A stretch of DNA of 49,754 nt from Pseudomonas sp. UBA4617 (GCF_002386445.1 NZ_DGIR01000025.1:64084-113837); one strand, 5' to 3'; positions 25,363-35,550 are shown, counted from the first letter of the stretch. Notes: generated by a model not told the origin, from the letters alone. Translations and numbers: made by a program.

Positions 25363-26151
25363 TCAGGCGGCGACCTTGGGTGGAAACTTCGGTGCGTGCA
25401 GGCCCAGCTGCATGGCGTGGTGAACCATGCCCATGATGTCTTCATGGGCCAGGTCGAACAGGCGCTTCATGTTCGGCAGCACGAAATACAGCGGCTGCAG
25501 GATGTCTATGCGGTAGGGGGTACGCATGGCTTCGACCGGGTCGAAGGCCTGATGCTCTGGCTCGCCAGACAGACTGTAGACGGTTTCCTTTGGTGACGAG
25601 AGGATGCCACCGCCATAGATCTTGCGGCCCTGGGCGGTTTCAATGAGGCCGAATTCGATGGTCATCCAGTACAGGCGTGCCAGGTAAACGCGCTGTTCCT
25701 TGGTCGCGGCCAGGCCGAGCTTGCCGTAGGTGTGGGTGAATTCGGCGAACCAGGGGTTGGTCAGCAGCGGGCAGTGGCCGAAGATCTCGTGGAAGATGTC
25801 GGGTTCCTGCAGATAGTCCAGTTCTTCCGGGGTGCGGATGAACGTGGCGACCGGGAAGCGCTTGCTGGCCAGCAGTTCGAAGAAGGTCTGGAAGGGGATC
25901 AGCGCCGGCACCCGGGCCACCTGCCAGCCCGTGGTGGCGCCCAGCACCTTGTTGATCTCGCCCAATTGCGGAATCCGCTCATGCGGCAGCTTGAGCTGGT
26001 CGATGCCGTCCAGGTATTCCTGGCATGCGCGACCTTCGATCACTTTCAGCTGGCGGGTGATCAAGGTGTTCCATACCGCATGCTCTTGCTGCGGGTAGTC
26101 GATAAAACCGTGCGCATCGGGCTCGCGTGCCACGTATTGCGTCTGTTTCAT
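25363..26151 (-). CDS. phhA: Phenylalanine 4-monooxygenase
   Basis: This 262-residue monomeric bacterial phenylalanine hydroxylase turns Phe into Tyr using tetrahydropterin and O2. The Fe(II) ligands are visible: His121 and His126 in DIFHEIFGHCPLL, and Glu166 in YWMTIEFGL. The pterin-side motif RFPVATFIR also fits. The start MKQTQYVARE at 26151 has a GGAGAG site upstream; the frame remains open for 39 more codons but the family begins here. A CA motif lies 23 nt upstream, and a TyrR-type box sits about 120 bp upstream in the shared region with phhR. Confidence 0.97.
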   Translation of the reverse strand: MKQTQYVAREPDAHGFIDYPQQEHAVWNTLITRQLKVIEGRACQEYLDGIDQLKLPHERIPQLGEINKVLGATTGWQVARVPALIPFQTFFELLASKRFPVATFIRTPEELDYLQEPDIFHEIFGHCPLLTNPWFAEFTHTYGKLGLAATKEQRVYLARLYWMTIEFGLIETAQGRKIYGGGILSSPKETVYSLSGEPEHQAFDPVEAMRTPYRIDILQPLYFVLPNMKRLFDLAHEDIMGMVHHAMQLGLHAPKFPPKVAA

Positions 26152-26173
26152 GTGGCTCTCCTGGTGAGGGCTT

Positions 26174-26181
26174 TTCTTGTT
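26174..26181 (-). promoter_or_regulatory. Hfq/Crc-type CA motif before phhA
   Basis: On the minus strand AACAAGAA fits AANAANAA and sits about 22 nt upstream of the phhA start, near its ribosome-binding site. It suggests catabolite repression of phenylalanine use. Confidence 0.45.
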
Positions 26182-26271
26182 ATGTGCAGGACATGCTTTA
26201 AGGGATATCCCTTCACCGGCAGCTTTGCACGGGGGTAGTACTGGGGCGGGCCAGGGTTCTTGCACCACTTT

Positions 26272-26289
26272 CGTAACGAATATTTTACA
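26272..26289. promoter_or_regulatory. TyrR/PhhR-type box between phhA and phhR
   Basis: CGTAAC-N6-TTTACA matches TGTAAA-N6-TTTACA at 10 of 12 positions with the essential G and C kept. A weaker copy, TGTCAG-N6-TTTACG (26345-26362, 9 of 12), lies nearer phhR and could serve autoregulation. Confidence 0.6.
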
Positions 26290-26407
26290 AAGCGCGGCGA
26301 GTGTCGGAAAATCCGAGGCATCTGGCTGATCATATTGTGGACTTTGTCAGCTTTTCTTTACGAATTTTCTTTGCCGTGTCGAAATAAACCGGTCCTCGAG
26401 AGGCCTC

Positions 26408-27967
26408 ATGCGTATCAAAGTGCATTGTCAGAACCGTATTGGCATCCTGCGCGACATCCTCAACCTGTTGGTGGAATACGGCATCAACGTGTTGCGCGGC
26501 GAGGTGGGCGGTGACCACGGCAACGCCATCTACCTGCATTGCCCGAACCTGATCAACCTGCAATTCCAGGCGCTGCGGCCCAAGTTCGAGGCCATCGCCG
26601 GGGTGTTCGGCGTCAAGCGCGTGGGGCTGATGCCCAGCGAGCGCCGTCACATGGAGCTGAATGCGCTGCTGGGGGCGCTGGATTTCCCGGTGCTGTCGAT
26701 CGACATGGGCGGCAGTATCGTCGCCGCCAACCGCTCGGCAGCCCAGTTGCTGGGGGTGCGGGTGGATGAGGTGCCGGGCATGCCGCTGGCGCGCTATGTG
26801 GAAGATTTCGACCTGCCGGAGCTGGTACGGGCCAACAAGTCGCGCATCAACGGCCTGCGCATCAAGGTCAAGGGTGATGTGTTCCTGGCCGATATCGCGC
26901 CGCTGCAGTCCGAGCACGACGACAGCGAGGCGCTGGCCGGTGCAGTGCTGACTCTGCACCGCGCCGACCGCATCGGCGAGCGAATCTACAACGTGCGCAA
27001 GCAGGAGTTGCGCGGTTTCGACAGCATCTTCCAGAGCTCGCGGGTCATGGCCGCCGTGGTGCGCGAGGCGCGGCGCATGGCACCGCTGGATGCGCCGTTG
27101 CTGATCGAGGGGGAAACGGGTACCGGCAAGGAGCTGCTGGCGCGTGCCTGCCACCTGGCCAGCCCGCGCGGACAGTCGCCGCTGATGGCGCTGAACTGCG
27201 CCGGGTTACCCGAGTCGATGGCCGAGACCGAGTTGTTCGGTTATGGCCCTGGGGCCTTCGAAGGCGCGCGGGCCGAGGGCAAGCTGGGGCTGCTGGAACT
27301 GACCGCCGGTGGCACGCTGTTCCTTGACGGGGTAGGGGAGATGAGCCCGCGCCTGCAGGTGAAGCTGCTGCGCTTTCTGCAGGACGGCTGCTTCCGCCGC
27401 GTAGGCAGTGATGAAGAGGTATACCTGGACGTGCGGGTGATCTGCGCGACCCAGGTGGATTTGTCCGAATTGTGCGCGCGTGGCGAGTTTCGTCAGGACC
27501 TGTACCACCGGCTCAATGTGTTGTCGCTGCACATTCCGCCCCTGCGTGAATGCATGGATGGCCTGGAAGGCCTGGTGCAGCACTTTCTCGACCAGGCCAG
27601 CCGGCAGATTGGCTGTGCCATGCCGCGCCTGGCGCCGGCGGCGATGGACAAACTTGCCCAGTACCATTGGCCGGGCAATGTAAGGCAACTGGAAAATGTA
27701 TTGTTCCAGGCAGTTTCGTTATGCGATGGCGGCGTGGTCAAGAGCGAACATATCCGCTTGCCGGATTATGGTGCGCGGCAACCGCTGGGTGACTTTTCCC
27801 TGGATGGGGATCTTTCGCAAATTGTCGGGCGCTTTGAGAAAGCGGTGCTGGAAAGTTTGATGGGGGAGTTTCCCAGTAGTCGCGCTTTAGGTAAAAGACT
27901 GGGTGTTTCGCATACGACTATTGCCAACAAGTTGCGGGATTATTCGTTGGGCAAGTCAGCGGATTAA
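26408..27967 (+). CDS. phhR: TyrR-family transcriptional regulator PhhR
   Basis: This 519-residue activator has an ACT domain (1-75, MRIKVHCQNRIGILRDILNLL) and a PAS domain (about 80-190). An AAA+ domain (about 205-440) shows Walker A GETGTGKE and the Walker B-like GGTLFLDGVGEM. The C-terminal Fis-type HTH reads ALGKRLGVSHTTIANKLRDY. It senses aromatic amino acids and activates phhA and related genes. The sigma54-contact motif GAFTGA is replaced by GAFEGA, in keeping with TyrR-like proteins that act on sigma70 promoters. It is divergent from phhAB. Confidence 0.96.
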   Translation: MRIKVHCQNRIGILRDILNLLVEYGINVLRGEVGGDHGNAIYLHCPNLINLQFQALRPKFEAIAGVFGVKRVGLMPSERRHMELNALLGALDFPVLSIDMGGSIVAANRSAAQLLGVRVDEVPGMPLARYVEDFDLPELVRANKSRINGLRIKVKGDVFLADIAPLQSEHDDSEALAGAVLTLHRADRIGERIYNVRKQELRGFDSIFQSSRVMAAVVREARRMAPLDAPLLIEGETGTGKELLARACHLASPRGQSPLMALNCAGLPESMAETELFGYGPGAFEGARAEGKLGLLELTAGGTLFLDGVGEMSPRLQVKLLRFLQDGCFRRVGSDEEVYLDVRVICATQVDLSELCARGEFRQDLYHRLNVLSLHIPPLRECMDGLEGLVQHFLDQASRQIGCAMPRLAPAAMDKLAQYHWPGNVRQLENVLFQAVSLCDGGVVKSEHIRLPDYGARQPLGDFSLDGDLSQIVGRFEKAVLESLMGEFPSSRALGKRLGVSHTTIANKLRDYSLGKSAD

Positions 27968-28003
27968 ATCGTCGTTAGTTATAATCTGTTAATCAGGCGG
28001 TGG

Positions 28004-28090
28004 CTGCTACGCGGGTAAACCCGCTCCCACAGGTACAGCGCTGGACTCAAGGCAGGCGCTGTACTTGTGGAAGCGGGTCTACCCGCGAAT
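28004..28090. repeat. Inverted pair of REP elements (BIME)
   Basis: GCGGGTAAACCCGCTCCCACAGG and its inverted partner (GTGGAAGCGGGTCTACCCGCG) flank a spacer with a second inverted match (TACAGCGC / GCGCTGTA). They lie between the convergent phhR and DUF2790 genes. Confidence 0.8.
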
Positions 28091-28120
28091 GGGGCCCGTA
28101 GGGCCCCTGATTCAATGGTC

Positions 28121-28375
28121 TCAGCCGTTCGAGCAGCCGTTCCCCATCACGCGGTATTCGAGAATGTGCTTCTGGCCCTTGGAGTCTTCATAGGTCATGC
28201 GGGCAGGCACGACTTCGCACACATTGGGCACTTCGCTCATGGAAATGACGCGGGCAATGTCCAGGTGCTGCGAATAGTTGTACTGTTCAACCGGAATCTG
28301 CTCGGCCTCTTTCGCTTCGTCGGCCATTGCCGCGCCGCAAAGACTGCCAAGTACCAATACCAGTAAAGCTTTCAT
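28121..28375 (-). CDS. DUF2790 periplasmic protein
   Basis: This 84-residue protein has a signal peptide (residues 1-18, MKALLVLVLGSLCGAAMA). The mature part reads YNYSQHLDIARVIS, then EVPNVCEVVPARMTYEDSKGQKHILEYRVMGNGC. This is the DUF2790 family, small exported proteins abundant in Pseudomonas. Two Cys residues (in NVCEVV and GNGCSN) may form a disulfide. Function is unknown; some family members are induced by stress or metals. A GC hairpin (CGCGGCGC / GCGCCGCG, 28410-28430) lies upstream. Confidence 0.85.
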   Translation of the reverse strand: MKALLVLVLGSLCGAAMADEAKEAEQIPVEQYNYSQHLDIARVISMSEVPNVCEVVPARMTYEDSKGQKHILEYRVMGNGCSNG

Positions 28376-28770
28376 TTTCCATTTACCTGTCTAAGGTCGA
28401 GAGGGGGCGCGCGGCGCTTGTGGCGCCGCGGGTATTGCTGGTTCAACTATCGATAAGACGGGGATTAACGTTTGCCTTCGTGGGGGCTGTTACCAGTTGT
28501 TAATCGCCTTGCCGTTGCTGGCGAGATGAATTCTAGGGCTGTGCCCAAGGCCGAAACAGTGGGGCTTTTGATAAAGTCTTTTGACAGAATCTGTAACAAT
28601 CGTCTGCCAAGCGTTGCAGTTCTTTCTCTGTCGCACCGGTAAGGCGCGTGCCAGAGCGCTTGTGCTGTACGCACGTACCAAATTACTACCATCGTCGAAT
28701 GGCTTTTGTTGCTCTGGTACAGTTACAAACGGTCCCATACAAAAACAACTATTACACCGAGGTAACACAG
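28376..28770. other. 395-bp gap with divergent promoters of DUF2790 and acsA
   Basis: It holds a GC hairpin at 28410-28430, a GTACG-CA-CGTAC palindrome at 28668-28679 that could be an operator, and a CA motif near acsA. No convincing -35/-10 pair or sigma54 site was found, and no protein-coding ORF is supported. Confidence 0.5.
28741..28748 (+). promoter_or_regulatory. Hfq/Crc-type CA motif before acsA
   Basis: AAAAACAA fits AANAANAA and lies about 10 nt upstream of the GAGGT ribosome-binding site of acsA. Confidence 0.5.
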
Positions 28771-30732
<1,962 letters not shown>

Positions 30733-30778
30733 TAGCTGCGGGTATTCGGAAAGCTGAATACTCGTACGCCGTTCGACC

Positions 30779-30810
30779 AAAACCCCGCACGGGCAACCGG
30801 CGGGGTTTTT
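30779..30810 (+). terminator. Intrinsic terminator of acsA
   Basis: AAAACCCCGC pairs with GCGGGGTTTT across an 11-nt loop and ends in TTTTT. Confidence 0.92.
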
Positions 30811-31242
30811 GCTTTACTGTTACCCGACATTCATCGGTAACTGTTCTGTCACCGTTGACACACGGCTTCGGGGCGCCAGGAAACAATTCCGCTTCGTTTC
30901 GGTGCATTTCACCGGCAATTTTTCCAACGCAGCACGCTACGCTTGCCGTACTTCAAGGCTTTGCCAATAATAGGCCCGGGAATTGCTAGGTCTATAGGTT
31001 CTATTTCTTGCGCTTTTGCATATTTTGCACTGGCTGTCAACATTGCCTGCAGCGGTTTCAGGCGCTTCTGTAAGTAGTTGTCGCTTTGAAGAAATATCGA
31101 CTACCGGGCTGTCGCTAGAATGCCACTCACACGCTCGTGGTCTGCGACCTTGGTCGATACCCTGCGCGGCTCGCGTTGTACCCATTCGCATTCGGGCAGC
31201 CGTTCCCTGCCTTGTATTGCCCCGTACCGATGGAGTTACCTG
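30811..31242 (+). promoter_or_regulatory. aotJ upstream region with ArgR half-sites and promoter
   Basis: ArgR-type half-sites TGTCGC occur at 31079-31084 (full TGTCGC-N8-AA) and 31110-31115. The -10 element TAGAAT at 31116-31121 has no good -35, as expected for an activated promoter. The half-site starts 37 bp before the -10, exactly as at aruC. The rest of the gap shows no supported gene. Confidence 0.65.
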
Positions 31243-32028
31243 ATGAAGAAGCTCGCACTGCTTGGCGCCCTGGCGCTGTCCGTGTTTTCCCTGGTGTCGC
31301 AGGCCGATGAAAAACCGCTGAAAATCGGCATCGAGGCCGCCTACCCGCCATTTGCCTTCAAGCAGCCTGATGGCAGCCTTGCCGGTTTCGACTACGACAT
31401 CGGCAACGCCCTGTGCGAAGAGATGAAGGCCAAGTGCACCTGGGTCGAGCAGGAATTCGATGGCCTGATCCCGGCGCTGAAAGTGCGCAAGATCGACGCC
31501 ATCCTGTCGTCCATGTCGATCACCGAAGACCGCAAGAAGTCGGTGGACTTCACCAAGCGCTATTACCTGACCCCGGCGCGTCTGGCCATGAAGGAAGGCA
31601 CCACCGTCAGCGACAGCCTCGACGAGCTCAAGGGCAAGAAGATCGGCGTGCAGCGCGGCTCGATCCATGACCGCTTCGCCAAGGAAGTGCTGGCTGCCAA
31701 GGGTGCCACCGTGGTTCCTTACGGTACCCAGAACGAAATCTACCTGGACGTGGCTGCCGGCCGCCTCGATGGTACCGTGGCTGACGCCACCCTGCTGGAG
31801 GACGGTTTCCTGAAGACCGACGCTGGCAAGGGCTTCGCCTTCGTCGGCCCGTCGTTCACCGACGTGAAGTACTTCGGTGACGGCGTCGGCATTGCCGTGC
31901 GTAAAGGTGACGACGCCAACCGCGAGCGCATCAACAAGGCCATCGACGCCATCCGCGCCAATGGCAAGTACAAAGAAATCGAGAAGAAGTACTTCAACTT
32001 CGATATCTACGGTCCAGACTCGAACTAA
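31243..32028 (+). CDS. aotJ: Arginine/ornithine ABC transporter periplasmic binding protein
   Basis: This 261-residue protein has a signal peptide (1-22, LALLGALALSVFSLVSQA). The solute-binding family 3 pattern is clear: KIGIEAAYPPFAFKQPDGSLAGFDYDIGNALCEEMK, FDGLIPALKVRKIDAILSSMSITEDRKKSVDFT, and GKKIGVQRGSIHDRF. It matches AotJ/ArgT/HisJ. It binds arginine or ornithine in the periplasm and delivers it to AotQMP. ATG 31243 starts the signal peptide. A strong hairpin separates it from aotQ and probably lets it be made in excess. Confidence 0.94.
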   Translation: MKKLALLGALALSVFSLVSQADEKPLKIGIEAAYPPFAFKQPDGSLAGFDYDIGNALCEEMKAKCTWVEQEFDGLIPALKVRKIDAILSSMSITEDRKKSVDFTKRYYLTPARLAMKEGTTVSDSLDELKGKKIGVQRGSIHDRFAKEVLAAKGATVVPYGTQNEIYLDVAAGRLDGTVADATLLEDGFLKTDAGKGFAFVGPSFTDVKYFGDGVGIAVRKGDDANRERINKAIDAIRANGKYKEIEKKYFNFDIYGPDSN

Positions 32029-32049
32029 GAAATCGGGTTTCACCTGTGC

Positions 32050-32093
32050 AATGGTGCAAACAGCAGAGGCTCTGAGGTTTGCACCATTTTTCA
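32050..32093 (+). terminator. Attenuator-like hairpin between aotJ and aotQ
   Basis: A perfect 12-bp stem AATGGTGCAAAC / GTTTGCACCATT, with an inner CAGA/TCTG helix, is followed by TTTC. It would end most transcripts after aotJ and let a fraction run into aotQMP-argR. Confidence 0.85.
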
Positions 32094-32116
32094 TTCTCTA
32101 GGTCGAGGACCTCATC

Positions 32117-32806
32117 ATGTTGAAAGGCTACGGGGCAGTCATCCTCGACGGGGCGTGGCTGACGCTGCAGCTCGCCCTGTCGTCGATGGCCCTGGCCATC
32201 GTGCTCGGCCTGATCGGTGTGGCGCTGCGCTTGTCGCCGGTGCGCTGGCTGGCCTGGCTGGGCGATCTCTACTCCACGGTGATTCGTGGCATTCCGGACC
32301 TGGTCCTGATCCTGCTGATCTTCTACGGCGGGCAGGACATCATCAACCGGGTGGCGCCGCTGCTCGGTTACGAAGACTACATCGACCTGAACCCGTTGAT
32401 CGCGGGTATCGGTACCCTGGGCTTCATTTTCGGCGCGTACCTGTCAGAGACCTTCCGTGGCGCGTTCCTGGGTATTCCCAAGGGCCAGGCCGAAGCGGGC
32501 GTGGCCTATGGCATGAGCAGTCGTCAGGTGTTCTTCCGCATCCAGGTGCCACAGATGATTCGCCTGGCGATCCCGGGCTTCACCAACAACTGGCTGGTGC
32601 TGACCAAGGCTACCGCGCTGATCTCGGTGGTCGGTCTGCAGGACATGATGTTCAAGGCCAAGCAGGCGGCTGATGCCACCCGCGAGCCTTTCACCTTCTT
32701 CCTCGCGGTGGCGGCGCTGTACCTGGTGCTGACCAGTGTCTCGTTGCTGGCCCTGAAGTATCTCGAACGCCGCTATTCGGTAGGCGTCAAGGTGGCTGAA
32801 CTATGA
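32117..32806 (+). CDS. aotQ: Arginine/ornithine ABC transporter permease
   Basis: This 229-residue HisQ-type inner-membrane permease has about five helices. The coupling (EAA) loop reads FLGIPKGQAEAGVAYGMSSRQVFFRIQVPQM, and the N-terminal DGAWLTLQLALSSM matches the family signature. It forms the channel with AotM. ATG at 32117 has GAGGAC upstream. The stop overlaps the aotM start (ATGA). Confidence 0.94.
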   Translation: MLKGYGAVILDGAWLTLQLALSSMALAIVLGLIGVALRLSPVRWLAWLGDLYSTVIRGIPDLVLILLIFYGGQDIINRVAPLLGYEDYIDLNPLIAGIGTLGFIFGAYLSETFRGAFLGIPKGQAEAGVAYGMSSRQVFFRIQVPQMIRLAIPGFTNNWLVLTKATALISVVGLQDMMFKAKQAADATREPFTFFLAVAALYLVLTSVSLLALKYLERRYSVGVKVAEL

Positions 32807-33501
32807 TCTTCGACTACAACGTCGTCTGGGAGGCCTTGCCGATGTACCTCGGCGGCCTGCTGACCACGCTCAAGCTGCTGGCCATTTCGCTGTTCTTCGG
32901 CCTGCTGGCGGCCATCCCGCTGGGCCTGATGCGGGTGTCCAGGCAGCCGGCAGTCAACCTGGTCGCCTGGCTCTACACCTATGTGATCCGCGGCACGCCG
33001 ATGCTGGTGCAGCTGTTCCTGATCTACTACGGCCTGGCGCAGTTCGAGGCGGTACGCGAAAGCGTCCTGTGGCCGCTGCTGTCCAGCGCCACGTTCTGTG
33101 CCTGCCTGGCGTTCGGCATCAACACCAGCGCCTACACCGCCGAAATCATCGCCGGCAGCCTCAAGGCCACGCCGCATGGCGAGATCGAGGCGGCCAAGGC
33201 CATGGGCATGTCGCGCATGAAGATGTACCGGCGCATCCTGCTGCCGTCGGCCTTGCGCCGGGCGCTGCCGCAGTACAGCAACGAAGTGATCATGATGCTG
33301 CAGACTACCAGCCTGGCGTCGATCGTTACCCTGATCGACATCACCGGTGCTGCGCGCACGGTCAATGCCCAGTATTACCTGCCTTTCGAGGCCTATATCA
33401 CGGCGGGCGTGTTCTACCTGTGCCTGACCTTCATCCTGGTGCGCCTGTTCAAGATGGCCGAACGCCGCTGGCTCGGCTACCTGGCGCCGCGCAAGCACTG
33501 A
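32803..33501 (+). CDS. aotM: Arginine/ornithine ABC transporter permease
   Basis: This 232-residue HisM-type permease has GGLLTTLKLLAISLFFGLLAAIPLG at the N-terminus, YVIRGTPMLVQLFLIYYGL, and the EAA loop LKATPHGEIEAAKAMGMSRMKMYRRILLP. It pairs with AotQ. The start overlaps aotQ by 4 nt, implying translational coupling. Confidence 0.95.
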   Translation: MIFDYNVVWEALPMYLGGLLTTLKLLAISLFFGLLAAIPLGLMRVSRQPAVNLVAWLYTYVIRGTPMLVQLFLIYYGLAQFEAVRESVLWPLLSSATFCACLAFGINTSAYTAEIIAGSLKATPHGEIEAAKAMGMSRMKMYRRILLPSALRRALPQYSNEVIMMLQTTSLASIVTLIDITGAARTVNAQYYLPFEAYITAGVFYLCLTFILVRLFKMAERRWLGYLAPRKH

Positions 33502-33523
33502 CCGCTTTGTGAGAATCGACAGC

Positions 33524-34288
33524 ATGTACAAACTCGAAGTCCAAGACCTGCACAAGCGCTACGGCAGTCATGAAGTGCTCAAGGGCGTGTCCCTGTCGGC
33601 CAAGGCAGGCGATGTCATCAGCATCATCGGCTCCAGCGGCTCGGGCAAGTCGACCTTCCTGCGCTGCATCAACCTGCTGGAGCAGCCGCATGCCGGCAAG
33701 ATCCTGCTCAACAACGAAGAACTCAAGCTGGTGCCGGGCAAGGACGGTGCGCTCAAGGCCGCCGACCAGCGTCAGTTGCAGCGCATGCGCTCGCGCCTGT
33801 CGATGGTGTTCCAGCATTTCAACCTGTGGTCGCACATGACCGCGCTGGAGAACATCATCGAAGCGCCGGTGCACGTGCTGGGGGTGAACCGCAAGGAAGC
33901 CCTGGAAAAGGCCGAGCACTACCTGGCCAAGGTCGGTGTCGCGCATCGCAAGGACGCCTTCCCGGGGCACATGTCCGGCGGCGAGCAGCAGCGCGTGGCC
34001 ATTGCCCGGGCGCTGGCGATGGAGCCGGAAGTGATGCTGTTCGATGAGCCGACTTCGGCACTCGACCCGGAGCTGGTGGGCGATGTGCTCAAGGTCATGC
34101 AGGCGCTGGCCCAGGAAGGCCGGACCATGGTGGTGGTAACCCATGAAATGGGCTTTGCCCGCGAGGTGTCGAACCAGCTGGTGTTCCTGCACAAGGGGCT
34201 GGTCGAAGAAACCGGCTGCCCTCGCCAGGTGCTGGCCAATCCGCAGTCGGAGCGCCTCAAGCAGTTCCTCTCCGGCAGCCTGAAGTAA
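33524..34288 (+). CDS. aotP: Arginine/ornithine ABC transporter ATPase
   Basis: This 254-residue HisP/GlnQ-type ATPase shows Walker A GSSGSGKST, the Q-loop MVFQHFNLW, signature MSGGEQQRVAIARALA, Walker B VMLFDEPTSALDPE and the H-switch VVVTHEMG. It powers AotQM. MYKLEVQDLHKRYG at 33524 is the family start. In P. aeruginosa, aotO lies between aotM and aotP; here only 22 bp separate them, so aotO is missing from this operon. Confidence 0.96.
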   Translation: MYKLEVQDLHKRYGSHEVLKGVSLSAKAGDVISIIGSSGSGKSTFLRCINLLEQPHAGKILLNNEELKLVPGKDGALKAADQRQLQRMRSRLSMVFQHFNLWSHMTALENIIEAPVHVLGVNRKEALEKAEHYLAKVGVAHRKDAFPGHMSGGEQQRVAIARALAMEPEVMLFDEPTSALDPELVGDVLKVMQALAQEGRTMVVVTHEMGFAREVSNQLVFLHKGLVEETGCPRQVLANPQSERLKQFLSGSLK

Positions 34289-34386
34289 AAGCTGCATTTT
34301 TGCACCATAGTAGGGCATGCTGCGCGGCGAGCGCAGCCTGACCCGGCGCACAGACTCGAACGACCTCAGGTTTCGGACCGCACCCT

Positions 34387-35367
34387 ATGACCACCCAGCG
34401 AATCGGTTTTCTCATCTGGCCCAATACCAGGCCCTTGACCCTGGCGCTGGCCGAGGAGGTGTTGCAGGTGGCGCAGCGGGTGCACCCGGAGGTGGTCTAC
34501 GAGCTGCTGTTCCTGCAGGCGGAGCCGGCGCAGGAGGGCAGTTGGCGCCTGCCGGGCGAGCCGTGGAACGGCCGCCTTGACGGTTGCCAGAAGCTGTTCC
34601 TGGTGGCTGACGAGCCGCCGGCGGTGGTGGCAGGGCCCCTGGTGGCGGCGCTCAAGCAACTGGCGCGTAGCGGCTGCATGATCGGTGGGCTGTCGGCCGG
34701 GGTCTATCCCCTGGCGATGCTGGGCCTGCTCGATGGCTACCGGGCGGCGGTGCATTGGCGTTGGCAGGATGATTTCGCCGAGCGTTTCCCCAAGGTCATC
34801 GCCACCAGCCATCTGTTCGACTGGGATCGTGATCGCCTGACCGCCTGTGGCGGCATGGCGGTGACCGACCTGCTGCTGGCGGTGCTGGCGCGTGATCACG
34901 GTGCCGAGCTGGCCGGGGCGGTGTCGGAGGAGCTGGTGGTCGAGCGCATCCGCGAGGGGGGAGAGCGCCAGCGCATTCCGTTGCAGAATCGCCTGGGCTC
35001 CAGCCACCCAAAGCTGACCCAGGCGGTGCTGCTGATGGAAGCGAATATCGAAGAGCCGCTGACCACCGACGAAATTGCCCAGCATGTGTGCGTGTCACGT
35101 CGGCAGCTGGAGCGCATCTTCAAGCAGTACCTCAACCGCGTGCCGAGCCAGTACTACCTGGAGCTGCGGCTGAACAAGGCGCGGCAGATGCTGATGCAGA
35201 CCAGCAAGTCGATCATTCAGATCGGCCTGTCTTGCGGCTTTTCTTCCGGGCCGCATTTTTCCAGTGCGTATCGTAATTTCTTCGGGGCAACACCGCGCGA
35301 AGACCGTAACCAGCGACGCAACAGCAGCCCGTTCGAGCTGAGCTCGGCGCCTGCCGAAAAAGGCTGA
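34387..35367 (+). CDS. argR: ArgR, AraC-family arginine-responsive regulator
   Basis: This 326-residue protein has an N-terminal DJ-1/PfpI (GATase1-like) sensor domain (about 8-185) and a C-terminal AraC-type HTH (about 215-310; TTDEIAQHVCVSRRQLERIFKQYL, IIQIGLSCGFSSGPHFSSAYRNFFG). The position after aotJQMP and before aruC is that of P. aeruginosa ArgR, which activates aot and aru genes in response to arginine and represses biosynthesis. It is distinct from the hexameric E. coli ArgR. ATG at 34387. REP repeats follow. Confidence 0.95.
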   Translation: MTTQRIGFLIWPNTRPLTLALAEEVLQVAQRVHPEVVYELLFLQAEPAQEGSWRLPGEPWNGRLDGCQKLFLVADEPPAVVAGPLVAALKQLARSGCMIGGLSAGVYPLAMLGLLDGYRAAVHWRWQDDFAERFPKVIATSHLFDWDRDRLTACGGMAVTDLLLAVLARDHGAELAGAVSEELVVERIREGGERQRIPLQNRLGSSHPKLTQAVLLMEANIEEPLTTDEIAQHVCVSRRQLERIFKQYLNRVPSQYYLELRLNKARQMLMQTSKSIIQIGLSCGFSSGPHFSSAYRNFFGATPREDRNQRRNSSPFELSSAPAEKG

Positions 35368-35387
35368 TCTCTCCTCCGTCTGTATCG

Positions 35388-35487
35388 GCCTCTTCGCACG
35401 TAGAACCGCTCCCACAGGATCTCCACCGGCCTTGAGAACCGTGCATACCTGTGGGAGCGGGTTTACCCGCGAAGAGGTCGGTACAGG
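35388..35487. repeat. Inverted pair of REP elements (BIME)
   Basis: GGCCTCTTCGCACGTAGAACC-type and inverted CCTGTGGGAGCGGGTTTACC-type units flank a 29-bp spacer between argR and aruC. Confidence 0.8.
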
Positions 35488-35550
35488 CGCCATCCCTTCT
35501 TATGTGAACAGCCGTTCACCCAGCACCCTCTCTCCCGTACACTGCGCTAT

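Noticed and set aside
26151..26270. A sigma54 promoter for phhA
   Set aside because: No GG-N10-GC pair of adequate quality was seen on the minus strand, and PhhR lacks GAFTGA.
28711..28725. A possible sigma54 (-24/-12) promoter before acsA (TGGC then TTGCT)
   Set aside because: The GG to GC spacing is about 8 bp instead of the required 10.
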